From assembly GCA_964392305.1 (NCBI GenBank), contig CAYMPV010000034.1, positions 4,331-68,330 of the forward strand: a DNA stretch of 64,000 nucleotides. The letters are read 5' to 3'. The notes below the pieces were generated by a model. That model was not told the DNA's origin, made no database searches, and saw only the letters and a program-made list of their open reading frames with translations. The position numbers and the translations under genes are program-made. Position 1 is the first letter of the stretch, and every line of letters starts with the position of its first letter. Positions 18,366-27,339 of this stretch are shown here, piece by piece. Origin of the DNA: JACKIC01 sp964392305. Its GTDB lineage: Bacteria; Planctomycetota; UBA1135; UBA2386.

Positions 18366-20050
18366 TCGACAAGGTCGTCATCCGGAACTGGAAGAAGTTC
18401 GACGAGATCGAGTTCGACCTCGAGCGACGACACGTCGTGCTCGTCGGACCCAACAACTGCGGCAAGACGAGCGTGCTGCAGGCGCTGGCGGCGTGGGGCT
18501 TCGCGTTGCGCAACTGGCGCCAGCAGAACACCGATCTGAACCGCCGGCGGAACTGGCCGCAGATCCCCGTCACGTTGGACCAGTTCACTCCCGTCAGCGT
18601 CCTGGCCTTCGACCTGTTGTGGCGACAACGCCAAACTGCGAACCCGGTCACGATCGAGGTTCACTCGGGACTTTCACACGTCGGCATCGAACTGGAATCC
18701 GACGTCCGTTCGCCGCTGCAGATGTTCGTGCGGCCCACCCAGACCACCACGGCCACCGAAATCCATGATCTGACCGTGCCGACTCTGTTCGTGCCGTCCA
18801 TGACCGGCATGCTCAAGTCCGAGCCCGCACTGAAGACCGCCAAGGTCGATCAACTTCTCGGACAGAACCGGCCCGGTGAAGTGCTCCGCAACATGCTGGC
18901 CGACGCGGCGGGCAACGAATTGGAATGGAAGCGCCTGACCGACAGCATCCGAGAACTGTTCGGCATCGAGTTGCTGAGGCCGAACAGCCAGGCCGCCGAC
19001 ATCATCGCCAACTACCGCCATGCCGGCAGCCAGGTCGATTACGACCTGGCGAGCGGGGGCAGTGGCTTCTTGCAGGTCGTCATGCTGCTGTCGTTCATGA
19101 GCCGGGGGCCCCAATCGCTGCTGCTGCTCGACGAGCCTGACGCCCACCTGCACGTCTTCCTCCAGGAGCGCATCGTCGAAGTGCTGCGCAGCGCCGCAGC
19201 CCGTACCCAGTCGCAGATGATCGTGGCCACGCACTCCGAGGTCGTGCTGGACACCGTCGATCTCGACGAGATCTATGTCCTGCTCGAGCAACCGCGTCGC
19301 ATCAGCGACGTCAAGGACAAGGCAACCTTGAAGGAGGCGCTTCGCGTCATCGACCACAACGACCTCGCGAAGGCAAGGGAGGCACCGGGCATCCTCTACC
19401 TCGAGGACTACACGGACCTCGCGATCCTGCGTGAGTGGGCGCGCGTTCTTCAGCACCCGGCAGAGAAGGTCCTGGGGCCGCATGTCTACTGGCGCCAGGT
19501 GGCGGCGGACCTGGGCTACAAGCGAGCGGGCATCAGTGCCGAAGACCACTTCGCCGCCCTGCGGCTGGCGAGGCCGGACTACCCCGGATTTCAGTTGGTC
19601 GACGGGGATTCGAAGAAGATGCAGGGGCCGAAGGGCCAGACATTCGGCACGCCACCGAAGCGCCGCTGGCCCCGGTACGAGATCGAGAGCTACCTGGTGC
19701 ATCCTCGTGCTCTCGAGAGGTTCGTCGCGCAACAGACGGGCAGCGCGCCAGATGGCGCGATGGCACAGAAGCTCGCTGAACTGCTGACACCCGAGTTCGA
19801 GCAGGCGCCGATGACCCCCACGAAGCCCGCGCAGGCTGTGCTCGACAACGACAAGGCGCGGACAGAGCTGCTACCGCCGATCCTGGACGCCGGCGGCTTG
19901 TTGGCATTCCCCTACAAGCGCTACCACGAGATCGCCGCGCAGATGCTGCCTGATGAGATCCACCAGGACGTGCGCGACGTTCTCGACGCGATCTGCACGG
20001 CGTTCGGAATCCCTCTGCCCTCGCCGACACCGAATGGAGGCGGCGCGTGA
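18362..20050 (+). CDS. OLD-like ABC ATPase with C-terminal Toprim-like domain
   Basis: 562 residues. Walker A is GPNNCGKTS (29-37), the ABC signature region SGGSGFLQ, Walker B LLLLDEPDAHLH with D257-E258, and the H-loop ATHSE. Residues about 340-450 look like a Toprim nuclease domain: YLEDYTD with E348, LVDGDSKK with D414 and D416, and YEIESYL with E440 and E442. This architecture is that of OLD-family nucleases such as Gabija GajA. It starts in an ATGA overlap with the methyltransferase and ends in a GTGA overlap with the helicase, so the three are co-translated. Its role inside a restriction operon is not established. Confidence 0.88.
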   Translation: MIDKVVIRNWKKFDEIEFDLERRHVVLVGPNNCGKTSVLQALAAWGFALRNWRQQNTDLNRRRNWPQIPVTLDQFTPVSVLAFDLLWRQRQTANPVTIEVHSGLSHVGIELESDVRSPLQMFVRPTQTTTATEIHDLTVPTLFVPSMTGMLKSEPALKTAKVDQLLGQNRPGEVLRNMLADAAGNELEWKRLTDSIRELFGIELLRPNSQAADIIANYRHAGSQVDYDLASGGSGFLQVVMLLSFMSRGPQSLLLLDEPDAHLHVFLQERIVEVLRSAAARTQSQMIVATHSEVVLDTVDLDEIYVLLEQPRRISDVKDKATLKEALRVIDHNDLAKAREAPGILYLEDYTDLAILREWARVLQHPAEKVLGPHVYWRQVAADLGYKRAGISAEDHFAALRLARPDYPGFQLVDGDSKKMQGPKGQTFGTPPKRRWPRYEIESYLVHPRALERFVAQQTGSAPDGAMAQKLAELLTPEFEQAPMTPTKPAQAVLDNDKARTELLPPILDAGGLLAFPYKRYHEIAAQMLPDEIHQDVRDVLDAICTAFGIPLPSPTPNGGGA

Positions 20051-23000
20051 ACGAGTTCGAGGTCCCGACCCCGATCCTGTGCAGCCCGTACGAGGAGCCC
20101 ACCGCGCATTGGTGGCTGCTGCCCGACCGCCCGGCCGAGAAGCGCGCCGGACGTCGACCGTCGACCTACTGGTGGAAGTCGAAGTCGCAGGAAGCCAAGG
20201 GTGACGAAGAAGACGACGCACGCGTCTCACCCGGCACCCTGATCGAACTCAAGCTCGTCAACCTGATCCGCCAGCGCGCGACTGCGTGGCGGAAGGAGGC
20301 GCTCGCGGGCGGCGGCGGAGTCACGCGCACGACGTGCGAACTGATGAACTGGTGGCGGCGCGAGGGCCGACAGCAGCGCCTGTTCTTCGCCCAGCTCGAG
20401 GCCGCCGAGACCGTCATCTTCCTCAACGAGGCCCGCGGCGACTTCCTGCAAGGCATCGACGTGCCCGTAGACGAACCGAGTGCCAAGCAGGTGGCAGACG
20501 GTGTTCGAGCGTTCCGTCGCCTGGCGTGCAAGATGGCGACCGGTAGCGGCAAGACGACCGTCATGGGCATGCTCGCCGCGTGGAGCATCCTCAACAAGGT
20601 CGCGGACAAGCAGGACGCGCGCTTCTCCGACACTGTGCTGGTCGTCTGTCCCAACGTCACCATCAAGAACCGGCTCGAGGAGCTGAAGCCCGAACTCGAC
20701 GACGCGAGCCTATACCGCAAGCGGGACCTGGTGCCGAGCCACCTGATGCCCCTGCTGCGCCGCGGCCGCGTCGTCATCACGAACTGGCACGTGTTCGATC
20801 CACACTCGATCCGCGTCGGCGACACGTCGGCGCGCGTCAGCAAGGCCGGGCGTAAGGTGGAGCGGCTCGAGACGATCGTCGTCAGCGACAAGGTGACGAC
20901 GGCCCGCGGCAGCCGCTACATGACGCCGCAGGCGATCGCCGTCGCCGTGCACTCCGGTGAACTGGAGATCCGCGAGGAGATCAAGGACAAGGAGGGTCGC
21001 GTCACCCGGGTCAGAGCCGTGGCGCACGACTACGTGGAGAGCGACGCCGCAGTCGTGCAGCGTGTGCTGGGACGCGAGGGCGGCAGGAAGCAGAACGTGC
21101 TCGTCTTCAACGACGAAGCGCACCACGCCTATCGCGTGCAGCAGGATGGCGACGACGAGGAAGACGGCGACGACGAGGAGGCCGAGGAGTTCCGCAAGGA
21201 GGCGACGGTGTGGATCGAAGGACTGGATCGCATCCACAAGATCCGCGGCATCCAACAGTGCATCGACCTGTCGGCGACTCCGTACTTCCTGCGCGCGGCC
21301 GGCAGCAACACGAATCGCGTCTTCCCCTGGGTGGTCAGCGACTTCAGCCTCACCGACGCGATCGAAAGCGGGCTCGTCAAGGTGCCGCAGCTCGCCGTGC
21401 GCGACGCGACCGGGGCGAACATTCCGGCCTACTTCAACATCTGGAAGTGGATCTTGCCGCGCCTCACCGCGGCCGAGCGAGGCGGCAAGCGTGGTTCTCC
21501 CAAACCCGAGGCGATCCTCAAGTGGGCCAACACGCCCATCGTGATGCTCGCGTCGCTCTGGAACGAGGAGGCGCAACGCTGGCAAGCGGACCCCGAGAAG
21601 CAAGGGCGCATGCCCGTGTTCATCCTGGTCTGCAAGAACACGCGAATCGCCAAGGTCGTTTACGAGTGGATCGCCGAGGACCAGCCTCCGTACGGTATTC
21701 CTCGGGCACAGATGCCGTTCTTCCGCAACGAGAGCGGCAACGAGTGGACGATCCGCGCCGACACCAAGGTCGTGCAGGACACGGACAGCGGCCACGCACA
21801 GAGCGACCGCGATGCATGGATGCGCCTGCAGCTCGACACCGTCGGCAAACGTGATTGGCCCCGGGACCGGCAGGGCCGGGAGATCCTGCCGGACGGCTTC
21901 GAGGCGCTGGCCAAGAAGCTCGGCAAGCCCCTGCATCCGCCAGGACGCGACGTCCGCTGCATCGTCAGCGTCGGCATGCTGACCGAGGGATGGGACTGCA
22001 ACACCGTAACGCACATCGTTGGCCTGCGGCCGTTCCAGTCACAGTTGCTCTGCGAGCAGGTCGTCGGCCGCGGCCTGCGGCGGGCGTCGTACGAAGTCGG
22101 CAACGACGGCCTGCTCCAGGAGGAAGTCGCGCGCGTTCTCGGCGTGCCGTTCGAGGTGCTGCCCTGCAAGGAGAGCAAGGGCGCCGAGAAGAGGGAGATC
22201 CCACCGCGCCATCACGTGTTCTCGCTGCCGGACCGCGCGAAGCTCGCAATCACGTTTCCGCGGGTCGAGGGTTACCGTCAGGCGATCCGCAATCGCGTGT
22301 CGGTGGACTGGGAAGCGCTTGCAACCCTGCTGCTCGATGCACGGGACATTCCGTCCGAGGTGCAGGTCAAGGCAACGCTGCCGGCCAACGAAGGACGGCC
22401 CAGCCTCTACGGCCCTGGACGGCTGGACACCGTGGATCTCGAACAGTTCCGCCGCGGTCACCGCATTCAGCAGCTCTCGTTCTCACTCGCCCGGGACATC
22501 GTGCAGTCGTACGTGCGCAACCCGGACTGCACCGTGCCCGCTCACGCGCTGTTCCCCCAGGTGCAGCACATCGTCGCTCGATACCTCGCCGAGAAGGTAC
22601 TGCCCAGTCAGGGGGCATCGATCCTCGACACGTTCCTTGCACCCTACTACGGGTTCGTCCTGGAGCGCCTGGTGCAGGCCATTCGACCCGATGCGGATGC
22701 TGGTGAGGCACCAGAGCTGCCGATCTACGAACAGAACCGCCCGGTTGGATCGACCGCAGACGTCGAGTTCTGGACCGGCAAGGACGTTCGCCCCGTGACG
22801 CGAAGCCACCTCAACGCCGTGGTCGCAGACACCAAGCGCTGGGAACAGCAGGCCGCCTACATCCTGGACACCGATTCACGCGTCGGTGCGTTCGCCAAGA
22901 ACGACCAACTCGGCTTCGCGATCCCCTACCTGCACGACGGCCAGCCTCACGACTACGTGCCCGACTTTCTCGTGCGCCTGCGGGGCAGAGAGTCGAAGAC

Positions 23001-23184
23001 ATTGATCTTGGAGACGAAGGGCTTCGACAGGCTCAAAGAAGTCAAACAGCAGGCGGCGCAGCGTTGGGTCGCAGCCGTCAACGCCGATGGGCGATACGGG
23101 CGTTGGGCGTTCGCCATCGCCACGTCGATCGACGCCGTGGCAGAGGCCCTCGCCACTCAGCTGGCCGCCCCATCCGAACTGTAG
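20047..23184 (+). CDS. DEAH helicase with C-terminal PD-(D/E)XK nuclease, type III Res-like
   Basis: 1045 residues from a GTG. Helicase motifs: I ATGSGKT (164-170), II NDEAHH (D356-H360), III DLSATPYF, V TEGWDCN, VI CEQVVGRGLRR. A nuclease site follows at the C-terminus: PDFLV with D973, then LETKG with E989 and K991. It resembles the large family that NCBI, as I recall, labels BPTD_3080 restriction endonucleases; the opening ILCSPYEEP is characteristic. It should cut unmodified DNA in an ATP-dependent way together with the methyltransferase two genes upstream. The start lies in a four-base GTGA overlap with the ATPase gene. Confidence 0.92.
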   Translation: MNEFEVPTPILCSPYEEPTAHWWLLPDRPAEKRAGRRPSTYWWKSKSQEAKGDEEDDARVSPGTLIELKLVNLIRQRATAWRKEALAGGGGVTRTTCELMNWWRREGRQQRLFFAQLEAAETVIFLNEARGDFLQGIDVPVDEPSAKQVADGVRAFRRLACKMATGSGKTTVMGMLAAWSILNKVADKQDARFSDTVLVVCPNVTIKNRLEELKPELDDASLYRKRDLVPSHLMPLLRRGRVVITNWHVFDPHSIRVGDTSARVSKAGRKVERLETIVVSDKVTTARGSRYMTPQAIAVAVHSGELEIREEIKDKEGRVTRVRAVAHDYVESDAAVVQRVLGREGGRKQNVLVFNDEAHHAYRVQQDGDDEEDGDDEEAEEFRKEATVWIEGLDRIHKIRGIQQCIDLSATPYFLRAAGSNTNRVFPWVVSDFSLTDAIESGLVKVPQLAVRDATGANIPAYFNIWKWILPRLTAAERGGKRGSPKPEAILKWANTPIVMLASLWNEEAQRWQADPEKQGRMPVFILVCKNTRIAKVVYEWIAEDQPPYGIPRAQMPFFRNESGNEWTIRADTKVVQDTDSGHAQSDRDAWMRLQLDTVGKRDWPRDRQGREILPDGFEALAKKLGKPLHPPGRDVRCIVSVGMLTEGWDCNTVTHIVGLRPFQSQLLCEQVVGRGLRRASYEVGNDGLLQEEVARVLGVPFEVLPCKESKGAEKREIPPRHHVFSLPDRAKLAITFPRVEGYRQAIRNRVSVDWEALATLLLDARDIPSEVQVKATLPANEGRPSLYGPGRLDTVDLEQFRRGHRIQQLSFSLARDIVQSYVRNPDCTVPAHALFPQVQHIVARYLAEKVLPSQGASILDTFLAPYYGFVLERLVQAIRPDADAGEAPELPIYEQNRPVGSTADVEFWTGKDVRPVTRSHLNAVVADTKRWEQQAAYILDTDSRVGAFAKNDQLGFAIPYLHDGQPHDYVPDFLVRLRGRESKTLILETKGFDRLKEVKQQAAQRWVAAVNADGRYGRWAFAIATSIDAVAEALATQLAAPSEL

Positions 23185-23314
23185 TGTGGCAACCGCCGCC
23201 TGCGCCGGCTTGGCACTGCTGAGCCGCCGAGTTCGCACGGTGGCCGATGGCGGGCCGAGACCGCGCGGTGGACGATGGGCGCGGAATCGACCGGGTCAGG
23301 AGCCACCGCCACCC

Positions 23315-25045
23315 ATGCCACAAACCCCAATACCCGCAAACGAACAGCCAGGGTCCGAAGGCCCCAAGGCGCCGCGGCGGCGCACCGTGCGCGCCTTCGA
23401 CTGGCTCGCGACCTACCAGCTCGGCTGGCTGCGCGCCGACATCGTCGCCGGCATCACGCTGGCTGCCTATCTGCTGCCCGCCGCGATCGGCGACGCGTCG
23501 CTGGCCAATCTGCCGGCGGAGGCCGGGCTCTACGCCTGCCTGTTCTCGGCGCTGGTGTTCTGGCTGTTCTGCAGCTCGCGGCACACCGCCATCACGGTCA
23601 CGTCGGCGATCTCACTGCTGCTCGGGTCGTCGCTGGGAGAAATGGCCAATGGTGACGTGACGCGCTTCGGCTCCCTCGCGGCCGGCACCGCACTGCTGGT
23701 CGGCCTGCTCGCCACCATCGCCTGGCTGCTCAAGGCCGGCGGCGTGGTCAACTTCATCTCCGAGACGGTGATGACCGGTTTCAAGACCGGCATCGCGCTG
23801 GTCCTGGCCAGCACGCAGCTGCCGAAGCTGTGCGGCTTCGGTGGCGCCCATGGCGGCGGCTTCTGGGAGCGTATGGGCCACTTCTTCTCGCACCTGCCCG
23901 AGACCAACGGCGTGGCGCTGTCGCTCGGCATGATCGCGCTCACCGTGCTGTTGCTCGGCAAATGGTTGCTGCCGGGCCGGCCCGTTGCGGTCGTCGTGGT
24001 GATCGGCGGGATCCTCGCCACCAAGGGGCTCGGCCTCGGGGAACGCGGCGTCAAGCTGCTCGGCGAGGTGCCGCAAGGCCTGCCGCCGCTGCAGCTGCCT
24101 TCACTGGGCTGGAACGACTTCAACGAACTGCTGCCGTTGGCCCTGGCCTGCTTCCTGCTGGCGTCGGTCGAGACCGCGGCGATCGGCCGGATGTTCGCGA
24201 AGAAACACGGCTATCGCCTCGATCCCGACCAGGAGTTCCTCGCCATCGGCACCGCCAACCTCGCGGCGGGCCTCGGCGGCGGCTTCCCGGTCAGTGGTGG
24301 CATGTCGCAGTCCCTGGTCAACGACAGCGGCGGGGCGCGTTCGCCGCTGTCGGGCCTGGTCGCCGGGTTGGTGATCCTGATCGTCACGTTGTGGTTCTCA
24401 GGACTCCTGGCCGACCTGCCGCAACCGGTGCTGGCGGCGATCGTGCTGACGGCGGTCACGAGCCTGTTCAAGCTCGCGGCGCTGCGGCGACTGTGGCAGG
24501 CGCACCGCACCGAGTTCGTGGTCGCCATCGCCGCCATGCTCGGCGTGCTGGGTTCGGGCATCCTGCGCGGCGTCCTGCTCGGCGCGGTCATCTCGCTGGT
24601 GCTGCTGCTGCGGCGTGCAGCGCGGCCGCACGTCGCGTTCCTCGGCCGCATCCCGGGCATGCGACGCTTCTCCGATCTCGAATACCACCCCGACAACGAG
24701 CCGATCCCCGGCGCCCTGCTGTTCCGCACCGAGGCGTCGTTGCTCTACTTCAACGTCGATGCGGTGCACGAGGCGGTGCTGACCCGGTTGCGCGCGAACG
24801 CGACGCCGGTCCGGCTGGTGGTCTGCGACCTGTCGACTTCGCCGCACGTCGACATGGCGGGCGCCGAGATGCTCAACGAATTGCACGGCGAACTCGCCAG
24901 ACAGGGCATCGAGTTCCAGGTGGTCGAGGCACGCGCCAAGGTGCGCGAGATGCTGCGCCTCGAAGGGCTCGAGCAGCGCATGGGACCGATCAGCCGCCGC
25001 GCCTCGTTGGCCGAGGTCGTCGACCAGTTCACCGCCGGCGGCTGA
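23315..25045 (+). CDS. SulP family anion transporter with STAS domain
   Basis: 576 residues from the ATG at 23315; an open frame further upstream overlaps the nuclease gene and was rejected. The membrane domain has LAAYLLPAAIGDASLANLP near residue 50 and GGFPVSGGMSQSLVNDSGG, the SulP substrate region. About 12 helices are expected. The C-terminal STAS domain (about 460-570) contains DLSTSPHVDMAGAEML, where the usual phosphorylatable serine region is changed to a threonine-serine pair. Moves sulfate or bicarbonate-like anions across the inner membrane. Single gene, separate from the restriction operon. Confidence 0.93.
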   Translation: MPQTPIPANEQPGSEGPKAPRRRTVRAFDWLATYQLGWLRADIVAGITLAAYLLPAAIGDASLANLPAEAGLYACLFSALVFWLFCSSRHTAITVTSAISLLLGSSLGEMANGDVTRFGSLAAGTALLVGLLATIAWLLKAGGVVNFISETVMTGFKTGIALVLASTQLPKLCGFGGAHGGGFWERMGHFFSHLPETNGVALSLGMIALTVLLLGKWLLPGRPVAVVVVIGGILATKGLGLGERGVKLLGEVPQGLPPLQLPSLGWNDFNELLPLALACFLLASVETAAIGRMFAKKHGYRLDPDQEFLAIGTANLAAGLGGGFPVSGGMSQSLVNDSGGARSPLSGLVAGLVILIVTLWFSGLLADLPQPVLAAIVLTAVTSLFKLAALRRLWQAHRTEFVVAIAAMLGVLGSGILRGVLLGAVISLVLLLRRAARPHVAFLGRIPGMRRFSDLEYHPDNEPIPGALLFRTEASLLYFNVDAVHEAVLTRLRANATPVRLVVCDLSTSPHVDMAGAEMLNELHGELARQGIEFQVVEARAKVREMLRLEGLEQRMGPISRRASLAEVVDQFTAGG

Positions 25046-25077
25046 TCGCTCGCGCTGCGCCGTGGCGATGTCGGCCG

Positions 25078-25755
25078 TCAGAAGCCCGTGCCGAACGAAA
25101 GCACGAAGGTGGGCTTGGAGTCATCGGGGTCGAACACGTGGCACGCGACGTCCCACCGTTCGCCCGAGTAGCCGATCAGCAGGCCGCGCTGGATGTCGCG
25201 CTCGCTGTCGTAGAGGCGGGTGCGCTGGGTCACCACGCCCAAACGCAGCCAGTCCACCGGCGCATAGGTCAGTTCGGACCAGTTGTAGAAGAAGCTCGAC
25301 GACTCGTCGCCGGTGTCGATCACGTATTCCCCTTCGCTGTAGAACTCGAACTGCCGCCAGGCCAGCGAGCCCTTGTAGCCCGGCGCGACGCCGCGCGTGT
25401 CGCCGAACACGGCGCCCAGCATCGGCGTGATCTCGAGCGCCAGTTCTTCGCCGAAGGCCAGGTTGTAGCCCACCCACGCCGAGCCCGTGTCGATGGCTTC
25501 GTAGTTGTAACGCAGCTCGAGGTGCAACCAGTCGCGGTCGGCGGTCACGGTCGGCTGCACGTACTCACGATCGTCGGGCACGAAGTAGGTGTAGGCCGTG
25601 GCGCCGAATTCCCATGTCGGCGCCTCGGCGCCTTCTGCCGACAGCGGTGAGGTCGCCGCGGTGGCGGATGGGACGGCGGCAGGATCCGTCTGGCAACGCG
25701 CGTCGGCCAGCAGCGCGACGAGGCTGAACAGGGTCGCGGTCGCGCGGATGCTCAT
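25078..25755 (-). CDS. exported beta-barrel outer-membrane protein of unknown function
   Basis: 225 residues from the ATG at 25755, with GGAGG about 9 bases upstream. Signal peptide ends near ARCQ (residue 22). After an Ala/Thr-rich linker, alternating aromatic and charged strands (FGATAYTYFVP, LHLELRYNYE, RQFEFYSEGEY, FFYNWSELTYAP) end in a terminal phenylalanine, as in outer-membrane barrels. Last gene of the leftward efflux and ppk2 cluster, starting 4 bases after the VIT-like gene. Function unknown. Confidence 0.72.
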   Translation of the reverse strand: MSIRATATLFSLVALLADARCQTDPAAVPSATAATSPLSAEGAEAPTWEFGATAYTYFVPDDREYVQPTVTADRDWLHLELRYNYEAIDTGSAWVGYNLAFGEELALEITPMLGAVFGDTRGVAPGYKGSLAWRQFEFYSEGEYVIDTGDESSSFFYNWSELTYAPVDWLRLGVVTQRTRLYDSERDIQRGLLIGYSGERWDVACHVFDPDDSKPTFVLSFGTGF

Positions 25756-25759
25756 CGGT

Positions 25760-26419
25760 TCATCCTCCAAGGGCCATCGTCATGCCCACCAACGCCGCGC
25801 CGAGCACCACCATGGCGATACCCATGGGCCACGGCCGGCGTCCCGTGATCCGCCCGAACGCGCAACCCAACAAGAACAACATGACCACGGCGATCAGGTT
25901 GGAGGTCCGCAGCGCCGGGCCGGCGCTGTCCATGACCAGGAACGGAATCGCCACGGGGAACGTGGTCCCGAACACCAGCAGGAACACGGCGACCGCGCCG
26001 CGCCAGTCTTCGGGGTGCGCGCGCCCGCTCGAAGGAGGCTCCGGACGCTGCCGCAGGCGCTGCTGGATCGATGCCATCTCCGCCGGTTCGATCACGACGG
26101 CCATGCCCGGCAGTTCGGCGGCGAGCGCCTGCCGGGCCTGTTCGGGAGTGCCGGCATCGCGGACGGCGCGGAACAACCGGCTGCCGCGGGCCCGTTCGGC
26201 GATGCAGCCCATCACGTAGAGCACGCCGTCGATGATGCCCCACGCCACGTTGCAGCCGAGCGCGCCGATCAGCATCGCCCGCACGTCGTCGCGGCCGGCC
26301 TCGGCGATGCTCAACGAGCCGGTGAAGGTCAGGACCATGATCAGCCCGAACAGCCCTTCCGAGATGCGGTCGGCTGGTTCCAGCACTCGCTTCGATGACT
26401 GCACGGGGTCGTTTGCCAT
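25760..26419 (-). CDS. VIT1/CCC1-like membrane protein
   Basis: 219 residues with about five membrane helices. ADRISEGLFGLIMVLTFTGSL near residue 17 resembles the first helix of VIT-family iron/manganese transporters, and the C-terminal half has the paired small-residue helices of that family. The cytosolic part between helices is shorter and lacks clear carboxylate metal ligands, so transport is not certain. Downstream of ppk2 by 56 bases and 4 bases ahead of a beta-barrel gene, so likely co-transcribed with both. Confidence 0.65.
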   Translation of the reverse strand: MANDPVQSSKRVLEPADRISEGLFGLIMVLTFTGSLSIAEAGRDDVRAMLIGALGCNVAWGIIDGVLYVMGCIAERARGSRLFRAVRDAGTPEQARQALAAELPGMAVVIEPAEMASIQQRLRQRPEPPSSGRAHPEDWRGAVAVFLLVFGTTFPVAIPFLVMDSAGPALRTSNLIAVVMLFLLGCAFGRITGRRPWPMGIAMVVLGAALVGMTMALGG

Positions 26420-26475
26420 GGTGCGGGGGCGAGGGCGTTGCGGGGGCGAGGGCGTGAGGCGATCAGCCGCCGCGA

Positions 26476-27282
26476 TCAGTACACCTCGCGCACGAACTTG
26501 CGGTTCTCCAGCGTCTTCTGGTCGTCATATTCGTGCTTCGTCGCCCGGCTGGGCAACTTCACCTTCTCGCGCGGGACTTCCTCGTACGGGATCCGATCGA
26601 GGATGTGCCGGATGCAGTTGAGCCGGGCGCGCTTCTTGTCGTCGGAACGCAGCACGTACCACGGCGCGTGCGGGGTGTCGGTGGCGTCCAGCATCGCGTC
26701 GCGGGCGCGTGAGTACTCGTACCACTTGCTGCGCGACGGCAGGTCCATCGGGCTCAGCTTCCACTGCCGCAGCGGGTCGGTGAGGCGGGCCTCGAACCGA
26801 CGCTTCTGTTCCTCGTCGGAGACCTCGAGCCAGACCTTGATCAGGATGATCCCGGCTGCGGTGATGTAGTGCTCGACCACCGGGCAATGCTCGAGGAACG
26901 CGCGGTGCTGCTCCTTGGTGCAGAACCCCATCACGTACTCCACGCCGGCGCGGTTGTACCAAGAGCGATCGAAGATCACGACCTCACCGGCGGCGGGGAA
27001 GTGTTGCATGTAGCGCTGGATGTACATCTGCGACTTCTCGCGGTCGGTCGGGGCCGGCAGCGCCACCAGCCGGAAGACCCGCGGGCTGACGCGCTCGGTG
27101 ATCGCCTTGATGGTGCCACCCTTGCCCGCGGCGTCGCGGCCCTCGAACACGATGATCACGCGCAGCCCCTGGTCCTTGACCCAGTCCTGCAGGCGACAGA
27201 GTTCGGCCTGCAGCTTGCGCAGCTCCTCGATGTAGCGCTTGGACTTCATCTTCTTGGGATCGCCGCTGTCGGACTTGCTCAT
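26476..27282 (-). CDS. ppk2: polyphosphate kinase 2
   Basis: 268 residues, the length of a one-domain PPK2. Walker A is GRDAAGKGG (48-56) and Walker B is DRSWYNRAG from D105. Lid residues RFEARLTDP and KWKLSPMDL-like WKLSPMDL follow. The enzyme moves phosphate between polyphosphate and nucleotides in the cytoplasm; a one-domain enzyme of this type usually phosphorylates NDPs. It follows the RND outer-membrane channel gene by 57 bases on the same strand, so it may be part of that operon. Family assignment is firm, the exact nucleotide preference is not. Confidence 0.95.
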   Translation of the reverse strand: MSKSDSGDPKKMKSKRYIEELRKLQAELCRLQDWVKDQGLRVIIVFEGRDAAGKGGTIKAITERVSPRVFRLVALPAPTDREKSQMYIQRYMQHFPAAGEVVIFDRSWYNRAGVEYVMGFCTKEQHRAFLEHCPVVEHYITAAGIILIKVWLEVSDEEQKRRFEARLTDPLRQWKLSPMDLPSRSKWYEYSRARDAMLDATDTPHAPWYVLRSDDKKRARLNCIRHILDRIPYEEVPREKVKLPSRATKHEYDDQKTLENRKFVREVY

Positions 27283-27339
27283 GGTGGGTGTCGTGCTCGG
27301 GTGTGGGGAGGTTCAGGACCGCAGCTGGTGCCGGTCGGA

